In this document: positions 7,177 to 14,768 of the stretch, in pieces
How the letters are laid out: each line of letters starts with the position of its first letter
Numbering within the stretch: position 1 is the stretch's first letter
Origin: JBOGJI01 sp050747865
GTDB lineage: Bacteria; Acidobacteriota; Thermoanaerobaculia; Multivoradales; JAHEKO01
NCBI GenBank assembly: GCA_050747865.1
Contig: JBOGJI010000258.1
Location: 1-28,666 of the forward strand
Direction: 5' to 3'
DNA: 28,666 bases
The notes under the pieces: model-generated
Told to the model about the DNA's origin: nothing
Seen by the model: the letters and a program-made list of their open reading frames with translations, nothing else
Databases searched by the model: none
Made by a program: the position numbers and the translations under genes

Positions 7177-7197
7177 CCCCTGACCCCTGACCCCTGG
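7177..7197. repeat. CCCCTGA direct repeat in the ssb-mutS junction
   Basis: Nearly three tandem copies of the 7-base unit CCCCTGA fill most of the space between the convergent ssb and mutS stops. The same unit builds the inverted repeat at 552-599 and the run at 13153-13184. Confidence 0.7.
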
Positions 7198-7208
7198 ACG
7201 GGTGGCGG

Positions 7209-9818
7209 CTATCCGCCCAGGCGGTGTTTCAACGACGCCAGGAGATTGAGCGCGGCGAGCGGCGTCAGCTCCTCCAGGTCGACCTCGCGGACGACCCGGG
7301 CCACCAGCTCCTCGGGTGGGGTGAAAAGGGTCATCTGCTCCTGGCCGGCGCCCGCGGGCAGATGACCCTTGGCCAGGCGCGGGCGGCCCGTGGCGTCGAA
7401 CTCCGCCGCCTCCAGGTTGGCCAGCACTTCCCCGGCGCGCTCGATCACGGTCTCGGGCAGCCCCGCCAGGCGCGCCACGTGCAGGCCGTACGACTTGTCG
7501 GCGCTTCCCGGCACCACCTGGCGCAGGAAGACGATGCGGTCCTGCCACTCCTTGACCGCCATCGTCCGGTTGACCACTCGCGGCAGCAGCCCGGCCAGCT
7601 CGGTCAGCTCGTGATAGTGGGTGGCGAACAGGGTCTTGGGCCTCCCGTGCTCGTGCAGGTGCTCGACGATGGCCCAGGCCAGGGACAGGCCGTCGAAGGT
7701 GGCGGTGCCCCGGCCGACCTCGTCGAGGATCACCAGGCTGTTCGCCGTCGCCGCGTGCAGGATGTGCGCGGTCTCGACCATCTCCACCATGAACGTCGAC
7801 TCGCCGCGGGCCAGATCGTCACTGGCGCCGACGCGGGTGAAGAGGCGATCCACGACGCCCAGCTCGGCGGACTCGGCGGGCACGAAGCAACCCATCTGCG
7901 CCAGGATCACGATCAGGGCGACTTGGCGCAGATAGGTCGACTTGCCGCCCATGTTGGGACCGGTGAGCACCACGATCTGCGCCGTCTCGCCGTCGAGCTC
8001 GCAGTCGTTGGGCACGAAGCCGTCGGCGACACTGCGCTCGACCACCGGGTGCCGGCCGCGGCGGATAGCCAGCGGCGCGCCGGCCTCGCGCACGCGCGGG
8101 CGGACGTAGCCGCGCTCGGCCGCCACCTCGGCAAACGTCGTCAACACGTCGAGGGTCGCCAGCGCCCGGCCTAGGCGGCCCAGGGCCACGGCGTCGGCCG
8201 CGACGCGCTCCTCGAGCGCCTCGAAATGCCTCTCCTCGAGCGCCAGCTGGCGCTCCTCGGCGGTCAGGATCCGCTCCTCCAGCTCCTTGAGCTCCGGCGT
8301 GATGAAGCGCTCGGCGTTGGCCAGCGTCTGCTTGCGGCGGAAGCGCTCCGGCACCAGATGCAGGTTGGCGCGGCTCACCTCGATGTAGTAGTTGAAGACC
8401 TTGTTGAAGCGGATCTTGAGCGAGCCGATGCCGGTCTCCCGCCGCTCCCTGGCCTGCAGATTCAGGATGTGCTGCTTGCTGTCGCGGGCCAGCGAGCGCG
8501 CCTGATCCAGCTCCGCGTCGACCCCTTCGGCGATGACGCCTCCGCTGCCCAGCCGCAGCGGCGGATCTTCCGCCAGCACCCGGTGCAGCTCCCGCGACAG
8601 GCCCTCCAGGGGATCCGTCGCGGCGAGGGCCCGCAGCTCGGCCGCAGGCATCTCGCGCAGCCGCGCGAACAGCTCCGGCGCCCGATCCAGCCCCTGCCGC
8701 AGGGCCACCGCCTCGCGCGGCGTCAGGGTCCCGAGCACCGCGCGCGCGGCCAGGCGCTCCGGATCTCCGCTGCCGGCCAGCAGCCGCCGCAGCTCGGCGC
8801 GCAGGCCGGCGTCCTGGTGCAGCGCGGCGACCGAATCCAGCCGCGCATCGATCGCCTGCCCATCGGTCAGCGGCGCCCGCAGCCACTCGCGCAGGAGCCG
8901 GCCGCCCTGCGCCATGACCGTGCGATCAAGCGTCGACAGCAGTGTCGGGCCGGCGCCGTCCCCCTGTGCCGGCCGGAAGATCTCCAGGTTGCGCAGGGTG
9001 GCGGCGTCGAGGATCAGGGAATCGGATCGCCGGCGCAGCGCCAGGCCTTTGACGTGGGCCAGCTCGCTGCGCTGGGTGTGGCGGCCATAGGCCAGCACCG
9101 CGGCCGCAGCCACGACGGCGGGCTCCCCGGCCTCGAGCCCGAAGCCCCGCAGGGTGGCCACGTCGAGCTGGCGCTGCAGCAGCTCGGTGGCGCGGCCCCG
9201 GTCGAACCAGCTGTCGTCGTCCACGCGCGTCACGCTCGGCAGCTCCGCCGCCGCCCAACGCGCGACCTCCGGCGGCGTGTCGCCGTCCAGCAGCAGCTCA
9301 CGCAGGTCCGGACGCGCCAGGCCGTCCAGCGCCGGGCCGACGGCGTCGAAGCGCTCGACGGTCAGCTCCCCCGTCGACACGTCCAGCCAGGCCGCCGCCC
9401 CGGAGCCTCCAGCCCACGACAGGGCCGCCAGCAGATTCGCCCGCTTGCCGTCGAGCAGCGCCGGCTCGCTCACCGTCCCCGGCGTCATCACGCGGGTGAC
9501 CTCGCGGCGCACCAGGCCCTTGGCCTGCGCCGGGTCCTCCATCTGGTCGCAGATCGCCACCTTGAGGCCCGCCTTGAGGAGCTTGCCGACGTAGCTGTCG
9601 AGCGCGTGATGCGGGATGCCGCACATCGGCGCCTCGCTCTCGCTCCCCTTCTGCCGCGCCGTGAGCGCGATCGCCAGGATCGGCGCCGCCCGCTCGGCGT
9701 CCTCGAAGAACAGCTCGTAGAAGTCGCCCATGCGGTAGAGCAGCAGGGCGTCGGGGTGCTCCGCCTTGACCTGCAGGTAGTGGCGGAGCATGGGCGTCAG
9801 CCTGGCGAGCTTCTCCAT
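7209..9818 (-). CDS. mutS: DNA mismatch repair ATPase MutS
   Basis: MutS recognises mismatches and signals to MutL. The 869-aa protein has the N-terminal mismatch-reading motif GDFYELF (about 31-37), connector and lever/clamp regions, and the C-terminal ABC-type ATPase with Walker A GPNMGGKS (620-627), Walker B LVILDEVGRG (Asp699-Glu700) and the ATHYHEL switch. Length is normal for MutS1. The start ATG has no Shine-Dalgarno sequence; CATAAT lies 8 nt upstream on its strand, so the mRNA may be leaderless or nearly so. It is convergent with ssb and divergent from tsaB. Confidence 0.97.
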   Translation of the reverse strand: MEKLARLTPMLRHYLQVKAEHPDALLLYRMGDFYELFFEDAERAAPILAIALTARQKGSESEAPMCGIPHHALDSYVGKLLKAGLKVAICDQMEDPAQAKGLVRREVTRVMTPGTVSEPALLDGKRANLLAALSWAGGSGAAAWLDVSTGELTVERFDAVGPALDGLARPDLRELLLDGDTPPEVARWAAAELPSVTRVDDDSWFDRGRATELLQRQLDVATLRGFGLEAGEPAVVAAAAVLAYGRHTQRSELAHVKGLALRRRSDSLILDAATLRNLEIFRPAQGDGAGPTLLSTLDRTVMAQGGRLLREWLRAPLTDGQAIDARLDSVAALHQDAGLRAELRRLLAGSGDPERLAARAVLGTLTPREAVALRQGLDRAPELFARLREMPAAELRALAATDPLEGLSRELHRVLAEDPPLRLGSGGVIAEGVDAELDQARSLARDSKQHILNLQARERRETGIGSLKIRFNKVFNYYIEVSRANLHLVPERFRRKQTLANAERFITPELKELEERILTAEERQLALEERHFEALEERVAADAVALGRLGRALATLDVLTTFAEVAAERGYVRPRVREAGAPLAIRRGRHPVVERSVADGFVPNDCELDGETAQIVVLTGPNMGGKSTYLRQVALIVILAQMGCFVPAESAELGVVDRLFTRVGASDDLARGESTFMVEMVETAHILHAATANSLVILDEVGRGTATFDGLSLAWAIVEHLHEHGRPKTLFATHYHELTELAGLLPRVVNRTMAVKEWQDRIVFLRQVVPGSADKSYGLHVARLAGLPETVIERAGEVLANLEAAEFDATGRPRLAKGHLPAGAGQEQMTLFTPPEELVARVVREVDLEELTPLAALNLLASLKHRLGG

Positions 9819-9824
9819 CGCCGC

Positions 9825-9840
9825 CCATTATGGATAATGG
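9825..9840. promoter_or_regulatory. palindromic back-to-back -10 elements of mutS and tsaB
   Basis: The 28-bp gap between the two divergent starts holds a palindrome, CCATTAT-GG-ATAATGG. It gives GATAAT (9833-9838) rightward, 8 nt before the tsaB GTG, and CATAAT (9832-9827) leftward, 8 nt before the mutS ATG. Both are 5/6 matches to TATAAT. The two elements touch and the geometry is symmetric. No separate -35 boxes or ribosome binding sites fit in the gap. Confidence 0.55.
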
Positions 9841-9846
9841 CAGGCC

Positions 9847-10500
9847 GTGACGCACGCCGCCCTGGACACGGGGTCCCCGGTCACCAGCGTCGCCCTGGCG
9901 CGGGGCGAGGAGATCCTGGCCGCGCGCGACGAGTGGGGTCGCCTCGCCTCCGAGCGGGTCCTGGCGCTGCTCGATGACGCCTGCCGCGAGGCCGGCGTCA
10001 CCGCCCGCGATCTCGAAGGCCTGGTCGCGCTGCGCGGCCCGGGCAGCTTCACGGGCCTGCGGATAGGCCTGGCCACGGCGCTCGGCGTATTTCAGGCCGT
10101 CGGCGTGCCGGTGACCGCGCTGTCCACCCTGGAGGTCCTGGCGGCGTCCGTGGGACCGAACGAGGGCCCCGTTCTCGCAGTCGTCGACGCCCTGCGGGGC
10201 GAATGGAGCCTGCAGACCTTCACCTGCCACGCCGGGCTGCCCGAGCCGGTCGACGAGCCGCGCCTCGTCCGGCCCGACGACCTGCCGCGCTCCGGCCGCG
10301 GCGTGCTCGTCGGCTTCGGCGTCGAATCGCTGGCCGAGGCCCTGGCCGGCAGCGGCATCGAGGTCCGTGAGGCGCCTCCCCTGGCGCCGGTCGCGGCGCG
10401 GCTGGCGGCGCGGCTGGCGCCCAGATGGGACCCGGCGCTGCTGACGCGACCCCTCTACGCTCGGCCTCCCGCGGTCGAGCGCCCGGGCTCGGCGCCGTGA
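9847..10500 (+). CDS. tsaB: tRNA threonylcarbamoyladenosine biosynthesis protein TsaB
   Basis: TsaB is the partner of TsaD and TsaE in making the t6A37 modification of ANN-decoding tRNAs. The 217-aa ASKHA-fold product shows HAALDTGSPVTSVALARG at the N-terminus and the highly conserved LRGPGSFTGLRIGLATALG segment (about 59-77). It lacks the TsaD metal site, as normal. The GTG at 9847 is the only sensible start: nearby ATGs are out of frame. It precedes rimI, the common tsaB-rimI pairing. Confidence 0.93.
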   Translation: MTHAALDTGSPVTSVALARGEEILAARDEWGRLASERVLALLDDACREAGVTARDLEGLVALRGPGSFTGLRIGLATALGVFQAVGVPVTALSTLEVLAASVGPNEGPVLAVVDALRGEWSLQTFTCHAGLPEPVDEPRLVRPDDLPRSGRGVLVGFGVESLAEALAGSGIEVREAPPLAPVAARLAARLAPRWDPALLTRPLYARPPAVERPGSAP

Positions 10501-10555
10501 CCGACACGATGCCGCGACGGGATGCGGACCCGCCGGTCTCCAGGGCTGAGAGTCT

Positions 10556-10999
10556 GTGATCCGGCCCGCCATGTTGGCCGACCTGAGGAAGCTGGTGGCG
10601 CTCGAGCGCACCGTGTTCCCCGACCCCTGGTCCGAGACCCAGTGGCGGCTCGAGCTGCGCGCGGCCCGGGGATTCGTGCTGGTGGTCGAGGAGGCCGGCG
10701 AGATCGCCGGGGCCATCGCCGTACGCCGGCTCCCCAACCGCGGCGAGGTGCTGAATCTGGCCGTGCACCCGTGGGCCCGCCGCCGCGGCCGGGGCAGGCG
10801 GCTGCTGCTCGAAGCGTGCAAGCGACTGGAACGCGAAGGCGAGACCCGCGTGGGGCTCGAGGTCAGGCCGGACAACTCCGCCGCCCTGGCGCTCTACGAG
10901 CGGTCCGGCTTTCGCGCCATCGGGCGCCGCCCCCGCTACTATCAAGACGGCAGCGACGCCCTGGTCCTGGAGGCCCCTCTGCCCCTTCCGTCGACCTGA
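10556..10999 (+). CDS. rimI: GNAT N-acetyltransferase, RimI-like
   Basis: The 147-aa GNAT protein begins MIRPAMLADL with the family opening VFPDPWSETQW. It has the acetyl-CoA binding region NLAVHPWARRRGRGRRLL and a C-terminal ALALYERSGFRAIGRRPRYY. RimI acetylates the N-terminus of ribosomal protein S18. The start is GTG, 55 bp after tsaB; the usual tsaB-rimI coupling supports the name, though GNAT specificity cannot be read from sequence alone. Confidence 0.88.
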   Translation: MIRPAMLADLRKLVALERTVFPDPWSETQWRLELRAARGFVLVVEEAGEIAGAIAVRRLPNRGEVLNLAVHPWARRRGRGRRLLLEACKRLEREGETRVGLEVRPDNSAALALYERSGFRAIGRRPRYYQDGSDALVLEAPLPLPST

Positions 11000-11166
11000 G
11001 AGGCTGTGTTATCCTCGCAACGGTTCCAGACGGACCATGAAGGGATTCGGGACAGTCTTCGCACCAACCCCTCGCCGGCAGCGGCCGGTGCGGGTCGGAT
11101 CACAAGGGCGTGCGCGTGGCTGACGGCATGCCCGTCAACGCGCCGCCGCGCGCACTCTGTCATCTA

Positions 11167-11182
11167 CCCGCCGACCGGCGGG
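11167..11182 (+). promoter_or_regulatory. leader hairpin ahead of the DUF465-like gene
   Basis: CCCGCC (11167-11172) and GGCGGG (11177-11182) form a tight hairpin with a 4-nt loop, ending 7 nt before the Shine-Dalgarno AAAGGAGG (11190-11197). The 206 bp between rimI and this gene hold no other supported gene. The hairpin may keep the ribosome site open or mark an upstream transcript end. Confidence 0.35.
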
Positions 11183-11205
11183 CCATCACAAAGGAGGACC
11201 CGGAT

Positions 11206-11442
11206 ATGCCGCAGGGCGACGACCGCCTCAAAGAGGAGCTGCTGGAGACGGATGACGAGTTCCGCCACCTCGTCGAGGAGCACAAGCGCTCCGAGCAACG
11301 GCTGGACGAGCTGCAGAACCGCTCGATGCTGTCGCCGGAGAACGAGGTGGAGGAGAAACAGATCAAGCTCCACAAGCTCTATCTGAAGGACCAGATGGAG
11401 CAAATCCTGAGACGGCGCCGCGAGACGCACGTCTCCGCCTGA
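11206..11442 (+). CDS. small DUF465 (YdcH-like) coiled-coil protein
   Basis: The 78-aa, highly charged product is almost all helix: FRHLVEEHKRSEQRLDELQ, then a short break, then EVEEKQIKLHKLYLKDQMEQIL. This two-helix layout, with the conserved 'LKKEKLRLKDEM'-like second helix, is typical of the DUF465/YdcH family, whose function is unknown. The start is certain because of a perfect AAAGGAGG 8 nt before the ATG, the strongest ribosome site in the window, suggesting an abundant protein. Confidence 0.85.
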   Translation: MPQGDDRLKEELLETDDEFRHLVEEHKRSEQRLDELQNRSMLSPENEVEEKQIKLHKLYLKDQMEQILRRRRETHVSA

Positions 11443-11521
11443 GCCCGAGGCTCAGCGCTCCCCGGCCTCCGCTCCGCCGGCGGCCGCAATGTCGGTTCGC
11501 CAGGAGGCACTCCAGACAGCG

Positions 11522-12181
11522 ATGAGCTTCGCCCGTGAGGCCTGGGTACACGCTCTGCCGCCCGCCCTGCTCGCCGTCGCGGCCGTCGCCTTCGGCTGGT
11601 GGCTCGCCGGCGCCCTGCTCGCCCTGTTGGCCTTCGCCCTCCTCCTCTTCTTCCGCATTCCGGGAGTCCGCTCCGACGCCGATGAGAGCGTCGTGCTCTC
11701 CGCCGCCGACGGCCGCGTCATGCGTGTCGAGCCGGCGCAGGACCCGGAAATCGACGCCGACGAGCTGACCCGCGTCGTCACCTTCCTCTCCGTCTTCGAC
11801 GTGCACGTCCAGCGCGCCCCGATCACCGGCCGGACAGTCTCCAGCCGCTACACCCGGGGCCGCAAGGTAGCAGCGTTTCGCCCCGACGCCGGCGACGTCA
11901 ACGAGCAGCGCCTCACCGTGCTCGAGAGCCCTTCCGGCGTCCGTGTCGGCGTCCGCCAGATCGCCGGCCTGGTGGCGCGCCGCGTGGTCTGCTACCTCGC
12001 GCCGGGCCGGCCCGCCCGGCGCGGCGAGCTCATGGGCCTCATCCGGTTCGGCTCCCGCGTCGACGTCCTGGTCCCCGCCGGTTACACGGTCCTGGTCTCC
12101 CCGGGCAATCGCGTCCGCGGCGGCGTGACGCCGCTCGCCCGACCCGCTACGCTATCCAGCCGGGAGGGAGAAACCACATGA
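11522..12181 (+). CDS. psd: phosphatidylserine decarboxylase (short, archaetidylserine type)
   Basis: Makes phosphatidylethanolamine from phosphatidylserine at the membrane. The short 219-aa form has a hydrophobic N-terminal anchor (about 12-45). It also has SAADGRV (Asp63), FDVHVQRAPI (His95), and the self-cleavage site FGSRVD, where Ser178 would become the pyruvoyl group. The start at 11522 fits the family opening (FAREAW near the N-terminus) and AGGAGG at 11502-11507. An in-frame ATG at 11489 would add 11 residues but lacks a ribosome site. It overlaps the next gene by 4 bp (ATGA). The usual partner pssA is not next to it. Confidence 0.92.
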   Translation: MSFAREAWVHALPPALLAVAAVAFGWWLAGALLALLAFALLLFFRIPGVRSDADESVVLSAADGRVMRVEPAQDPEIDADELTRVVTFLSVFDVHVQRAPITGRTVSSRYTRGRKVAAFRPDAGDVNEQRLTVLESPSGVRVGVRQIAGLVARRVVCYLAPGRPARRGELMGLIRFGSRVDVLVPAGYTVLVSPGNRVRGGVTPLARPATLSSREGETT

Positions 12182-13134
12182 CGAGGATCGCCATCCTGGA
12201 CCCGCTGGACCTCCTCGGCAAGGAAGTGTGCGCCGGCCTCGAGCGCCGCACCTCCTGGGTCTCCGAGGTCCGCCTGTTCACCACCACCCACGAAGAGGAG
12301 ATCCCGCTGACCGAATACGAGGGCCAGCCGGTCATGGTCCGGGAGCTGGCCGAAGGAGCCCTCGACGACATCGACCTCATCCTCGCCTGCGGCCCGGCGG
12401 CGCGCCAGCGCGCCGCCCTCGAGCGCCGCGCCCCCGCCAGCACCCTCGTGACGCTCTCCCCCGACGCCGAGCTCGCCGACGGTCTACCCGTCGTCTCCGG
12501 CGTCAACGACGACGCGGCGCAACGCGGCGGCCAGATTTTGAGCCCCGCTCCCGGAGTCGTCGCCCTCGCCCACCTGCTGGCCCCCCTCCGCGACCTGGCA
12601 CCGACCCGGGCCGTGGCGACCCTCATCCAACCCGCGTCCACCGAAGGCAACGCGGGCCTCGAAACCCTCATGGCCCAGACCCGCTCCCTGCTCAGCTTCA
12701 CCGACCAACCCGAAGCCAACCCCTTCGGCGGCCAGCTCGCCTTCAACCTGCTGCCGATCGCCACCGCCTCCCACGCCGCCGACCAGCTCGCCGCCATCCT
12801 CGGCCCGACCCCCCCGGTCGCCGTCACCACGCTACGCGGCGGCATCTTCCACGGCGTCGCCATCAGCCTCTGGACGCACTACGCGACCGATCCCGGCGCC
12901 GCCCGCATCCGCGACGCCCTCGCCTCCTCCGTCTACGTCGACCTCTTCGAGTCCCCGGCCCAGCTCGGCCCCATCGTCGCCGCCGGCCGCGAAGAAGTCC
13001 TCTGCGGCGGCATCGACCCCGACCCCCGCACCCCCGGCGCCTACTGGCTCTGGGCCGCCGTCGACAACCTCACCCGCGGCGGCTCCCTCAACGCCCTGGA
13101 GATCGCCGAATCCCTCTTCGGCGCCGACCTGTAG
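12178..13134 (+). CDS. aspartate-semialdehyde-dehydrogenase-like protein, catalytically incomplete (Usg type)
   Basis: The 318-aa protein has the ASADH layout: an N-terminal Rossmann segment (RIAILDPLDLLGKEV), the central region aligned to the Cys loop, AFNLLPI (188-194), and the C-terminal dimer domain. The active-site motif NPNCST of true enzymes aligns with LSPAPGVV, so the nucleophilic Cys is Gly126. The RVPVxxGHS motif aligns with R220-GGIFHGV, so the catalytic His is also lost. This resembles E. coli Usg, a non-enzymatic Asd paralogue. It is translationally coupled to psd (ATGA) and has a good GGGAGGGAGA ribosome site. Role unknown; dehydrogenase activity is not expected. Confidence 0.8.
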   Translation: MTRIAILDPLDLLGKEVCAGLERRTSWVSEVRLFTTTHEEEIPLTEYEGQPVMVRELAEGALDDIDLILACGPAARQRAALERRAPASTLVTLSPDAELADGLPVVSGVNDDAAQRGGQILSPAPGVVALAHLLAPLRDLAPTRAVATLIQPASTEGNAGLETLMAQTRSLLSFTDQPEANPFGGQLAFNLLPIATASHAADQLAAILGPTPPVAVTTLRGGIFHGVAISLWTHYATDPGAARIRDALASSVYVDLFESPAQLGPIVAAGREEVLCGGIDPDPRTPGAYWLWAAVDNLTRGGSLNALEIAESLFGADL

Positions 13135-13152
13135 GTCCCCCACCCACCCGCC

Positions 13153-13184
13153 CAGGGATCAGGGAACAGGGGTCAGGCGTCAGG
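13153..13184. repeat. CAGGG/GGTCAGG-type repeat at the Usg-like/ferritin junction
   Basis: A run of imperfect units (CAGGGATCAGGGAACAGGGGTCAG read in pieces) of the same type as at 552-599 and 7177-7197. It covers the last codons and TGA of the leftward ferritin gene, so the ferritin C-terminus (APAPDA) is encoded by repeat DNA. Confidence 0.55.
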
Positions 13185-13688
13185 AGCGGGAGCGCCGCCG
13201 ACGTTGCCGTGCTCGCGGGCCAGGTGCTCTTCGACGAGCAGGAGCTGTTCCCCGGCGCGCTCGACGACCTGCAGCAGGGCGCTCATGGTCGAGACCTCCT
13301 CGAACTGCTCGTGGACGAACCAGTCGAGGAAGCGCTCCGCGATGTGGTTGCGGTCCTCCTTGGCGATCTCGACCAGCTCGTAGACCTGCTCCGTCACCTG
13401 CTGCTCCCAATCGAGCGCGGCGCGCACCGCGTCCGCCGCCGACCCGAAGTCGGCCCGCGGCGCCGGCACATCCGGGATGGCGACGGTGCCGTCCGCGTTG
13501 GTGACGAAGTGGACGATCTTCATGGCGTGCTCCCGCTCCTCCTCGCTCTGGCGGTAGAAGAAGCGCGCCAGCTCCACCAGCGCCTGGCGATCGAAATACG
13601 TGGCGATCTGGATGTATTGCATCGAAGCGCCTATCTCGTGCCCGATCTGGCGGTTCAGGGCCTCGTGCAAGCGGTCACTCAATATCAT
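13173..13688 (-). CDS. ftn: non-heme ferritin
   Basis: The 171-aa four-helix-bundle protein (from MILSDRLHEALNRQIGHEIGASMQYIQIA) has the ferroxidase ligands in place: Glu in HEIGASMQY, the EEEREHAMKI ExxH pair, EQQVTEQVYEL, and EDRNHIAERFLDWFVHEQFEE. It oxidises and stores iron in a 24-mer shell. The ATG at 13686-13688 is preferred over one 20 codons upstream because GAGGAG lies 6-11 nt before it and ferritins begin near MLSD. It is divergent from trxB across 113 bp, pairing iron storage with redox control. Confidence 0.92.
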   Translation of the reverse strand: MILSDRLHEALNRQIGHEIGASMQYIQIATYFDRQALVELARFFYRQSEEEREHAMKIVHFVTNADGTVAIPDVPAPRADFGSAADAVRAALDWEQQVTEQVYELVEIAKEDRNHIAERFLDWFVHEQFEEVSTMSALLQVVERAGEQLLLVEEHLAREHGNVGGAPAPDA

Positions 13689-13801
13689 CTGGTTCTCCTC
13701 GTGTGGAATCTCGGCGCCGGCTCCGTCGTTGACGTAGCCGGCGGTCATTCGATCGGCGACTAGTGTAGCCTTCCCGCGCGATAGAGGAGCGAAACGATTC
13801 C

Positions 13802-14755
13802 ATGGCAGACGAGATCCCAGCCAACGACCACCACCGCCGGGTGATCATCCTCGGCTCGGGGCCGGCCGGCCTGACCGCGGCGCTCTACGCCGCGCGCGCC
13901 GACCTGAAGCCCCTGGTGCTCGAAGGCAATCAGCCCGGCGGCCAGCTCACCATCACCACCGACGTCGAGAACTACCCCGGCTTCCCGGACGGCATCCTGG
14001 GGCCCGAGCTGATAGAGCTGATGCGCAAGCAGGCGCAGCGCTTCGGCGCCGATGTCAAGTTCGAGCCGGCGACCCGGGTCGATCTCGGCGTGCGCCCCTT
14101 CCGGGTGTGGACAGGCGACGAGGAGCTCCGGGCCGATTCGCTGATCATCGCCAGCGGCGCCAGCGCCAAGCAGCTCGGGCTGGCCTCCGAGACCGAGCTC
14201 ATGGGCTATGGCGTGTCCGCCTGCGCCACTTGTGACGGGTTCTTCTTCCGCGACAAGGAGGTCATCGTCGTCGGCGGCGGCGACACCGCCATGGAGGAGG
14301 CGCTGTACCTGACCAAGTTCGCCACCAAGGTCACCGTGGTGCACCGCCGCGACGAGCTGCGGGCCTCGAAGATCATGCGGGATCGCGCCCTCGCCCACCC
14401 CAAGATCGAGTGGAAGTGGAACAGCGAGGTGCAGGAGATCCTGGGCACCCGCGAGGACGGCGTGTACGGCGTGATCCTCAAGAGCACCAAGACGGGCGAA
14501 AGCGAGGAGCTCGCCTGCCAGGGGGTATTCGTCGCCATCGGCCACCAGCCCAACACCCAGCTCTTCCGCGACTGGCTGGAGATGGACCAGCGGGGCTACC
14601 TGAAGGTTCAGGAGCCCACCAGCCGCACGAATATCGAAGGCGTCTTCGCCTCCGGCGACGCCATGGACCCCAGCTACCGCCAGGCGGTCACCGCCGCCGG
14701 CACCGGCTGCAAGGCGGCGATCGACGCCGAGCGCTGGCTGGAGCTGCAGGACTGA
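13802..14755 (+). CDS. trxB: thioredoxin-disulfide reductase
   Basis: Flavoenzyme passing electrons from NADPH to thioredoxin. The 317-aa low-molecular-weight type has the FAD site GSGPAG (18-23), the redox motif CATC (141-144), the NADPH loop GGGDTA (158-163) with HRR for the NADPH phosphate, and the C-terminal GVFASGDAMD FAD motif. GAGGAG lies 12 nt before the ATG. The AAA+ gene starts 13 bp after its stop, so the two are probably co-transcribed. Confidence 0.97.
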   Translation: MADEIPANDHHRRVIILGSGPAGLTAALYAARADLKPLVLEGNQPGGQLTITTDVENYPGFPDGILGPELIELMRKQAQRFGADVKFEPATRVDLGVRPFRVWTGDEELRADSLIIASGASAKQLGLASETELMGYGVSACATCDGFFFRDKEVIVVGGGDTAMEEALYLTKFATKVTVVHRRDELRASKIMRDRALAHPKIEWKWNSEVQEILGTREDGVYGVILKSTKTGESEELACQGVFVAIGHQPNTQLFRDWLEMDQRGYLKVQEPTSRTNIEGVFASGDAMDPSYRQAVTAAGTGCKAAIDAERWLELQD

Positions 14756-14768
14756 CGGACGAGAAGGC

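Noticed and set aside
7177..7197. CRISPR-like array suggested by tandem repeats
   Set aside because: Units are 7 bp with no spacers; no cas genes in the window.
11489..11521. Longer psd start at 11489
   Set aside because: No ribosome site; the family usually begins near the FAREAW segment, matching the ATG at 11522.
13689..13748. 20-residue longer ferritin start
   Set aside because: The ATG at 13688 has GAGGAG at good spacing and matches the usual ferritin N-terminus.
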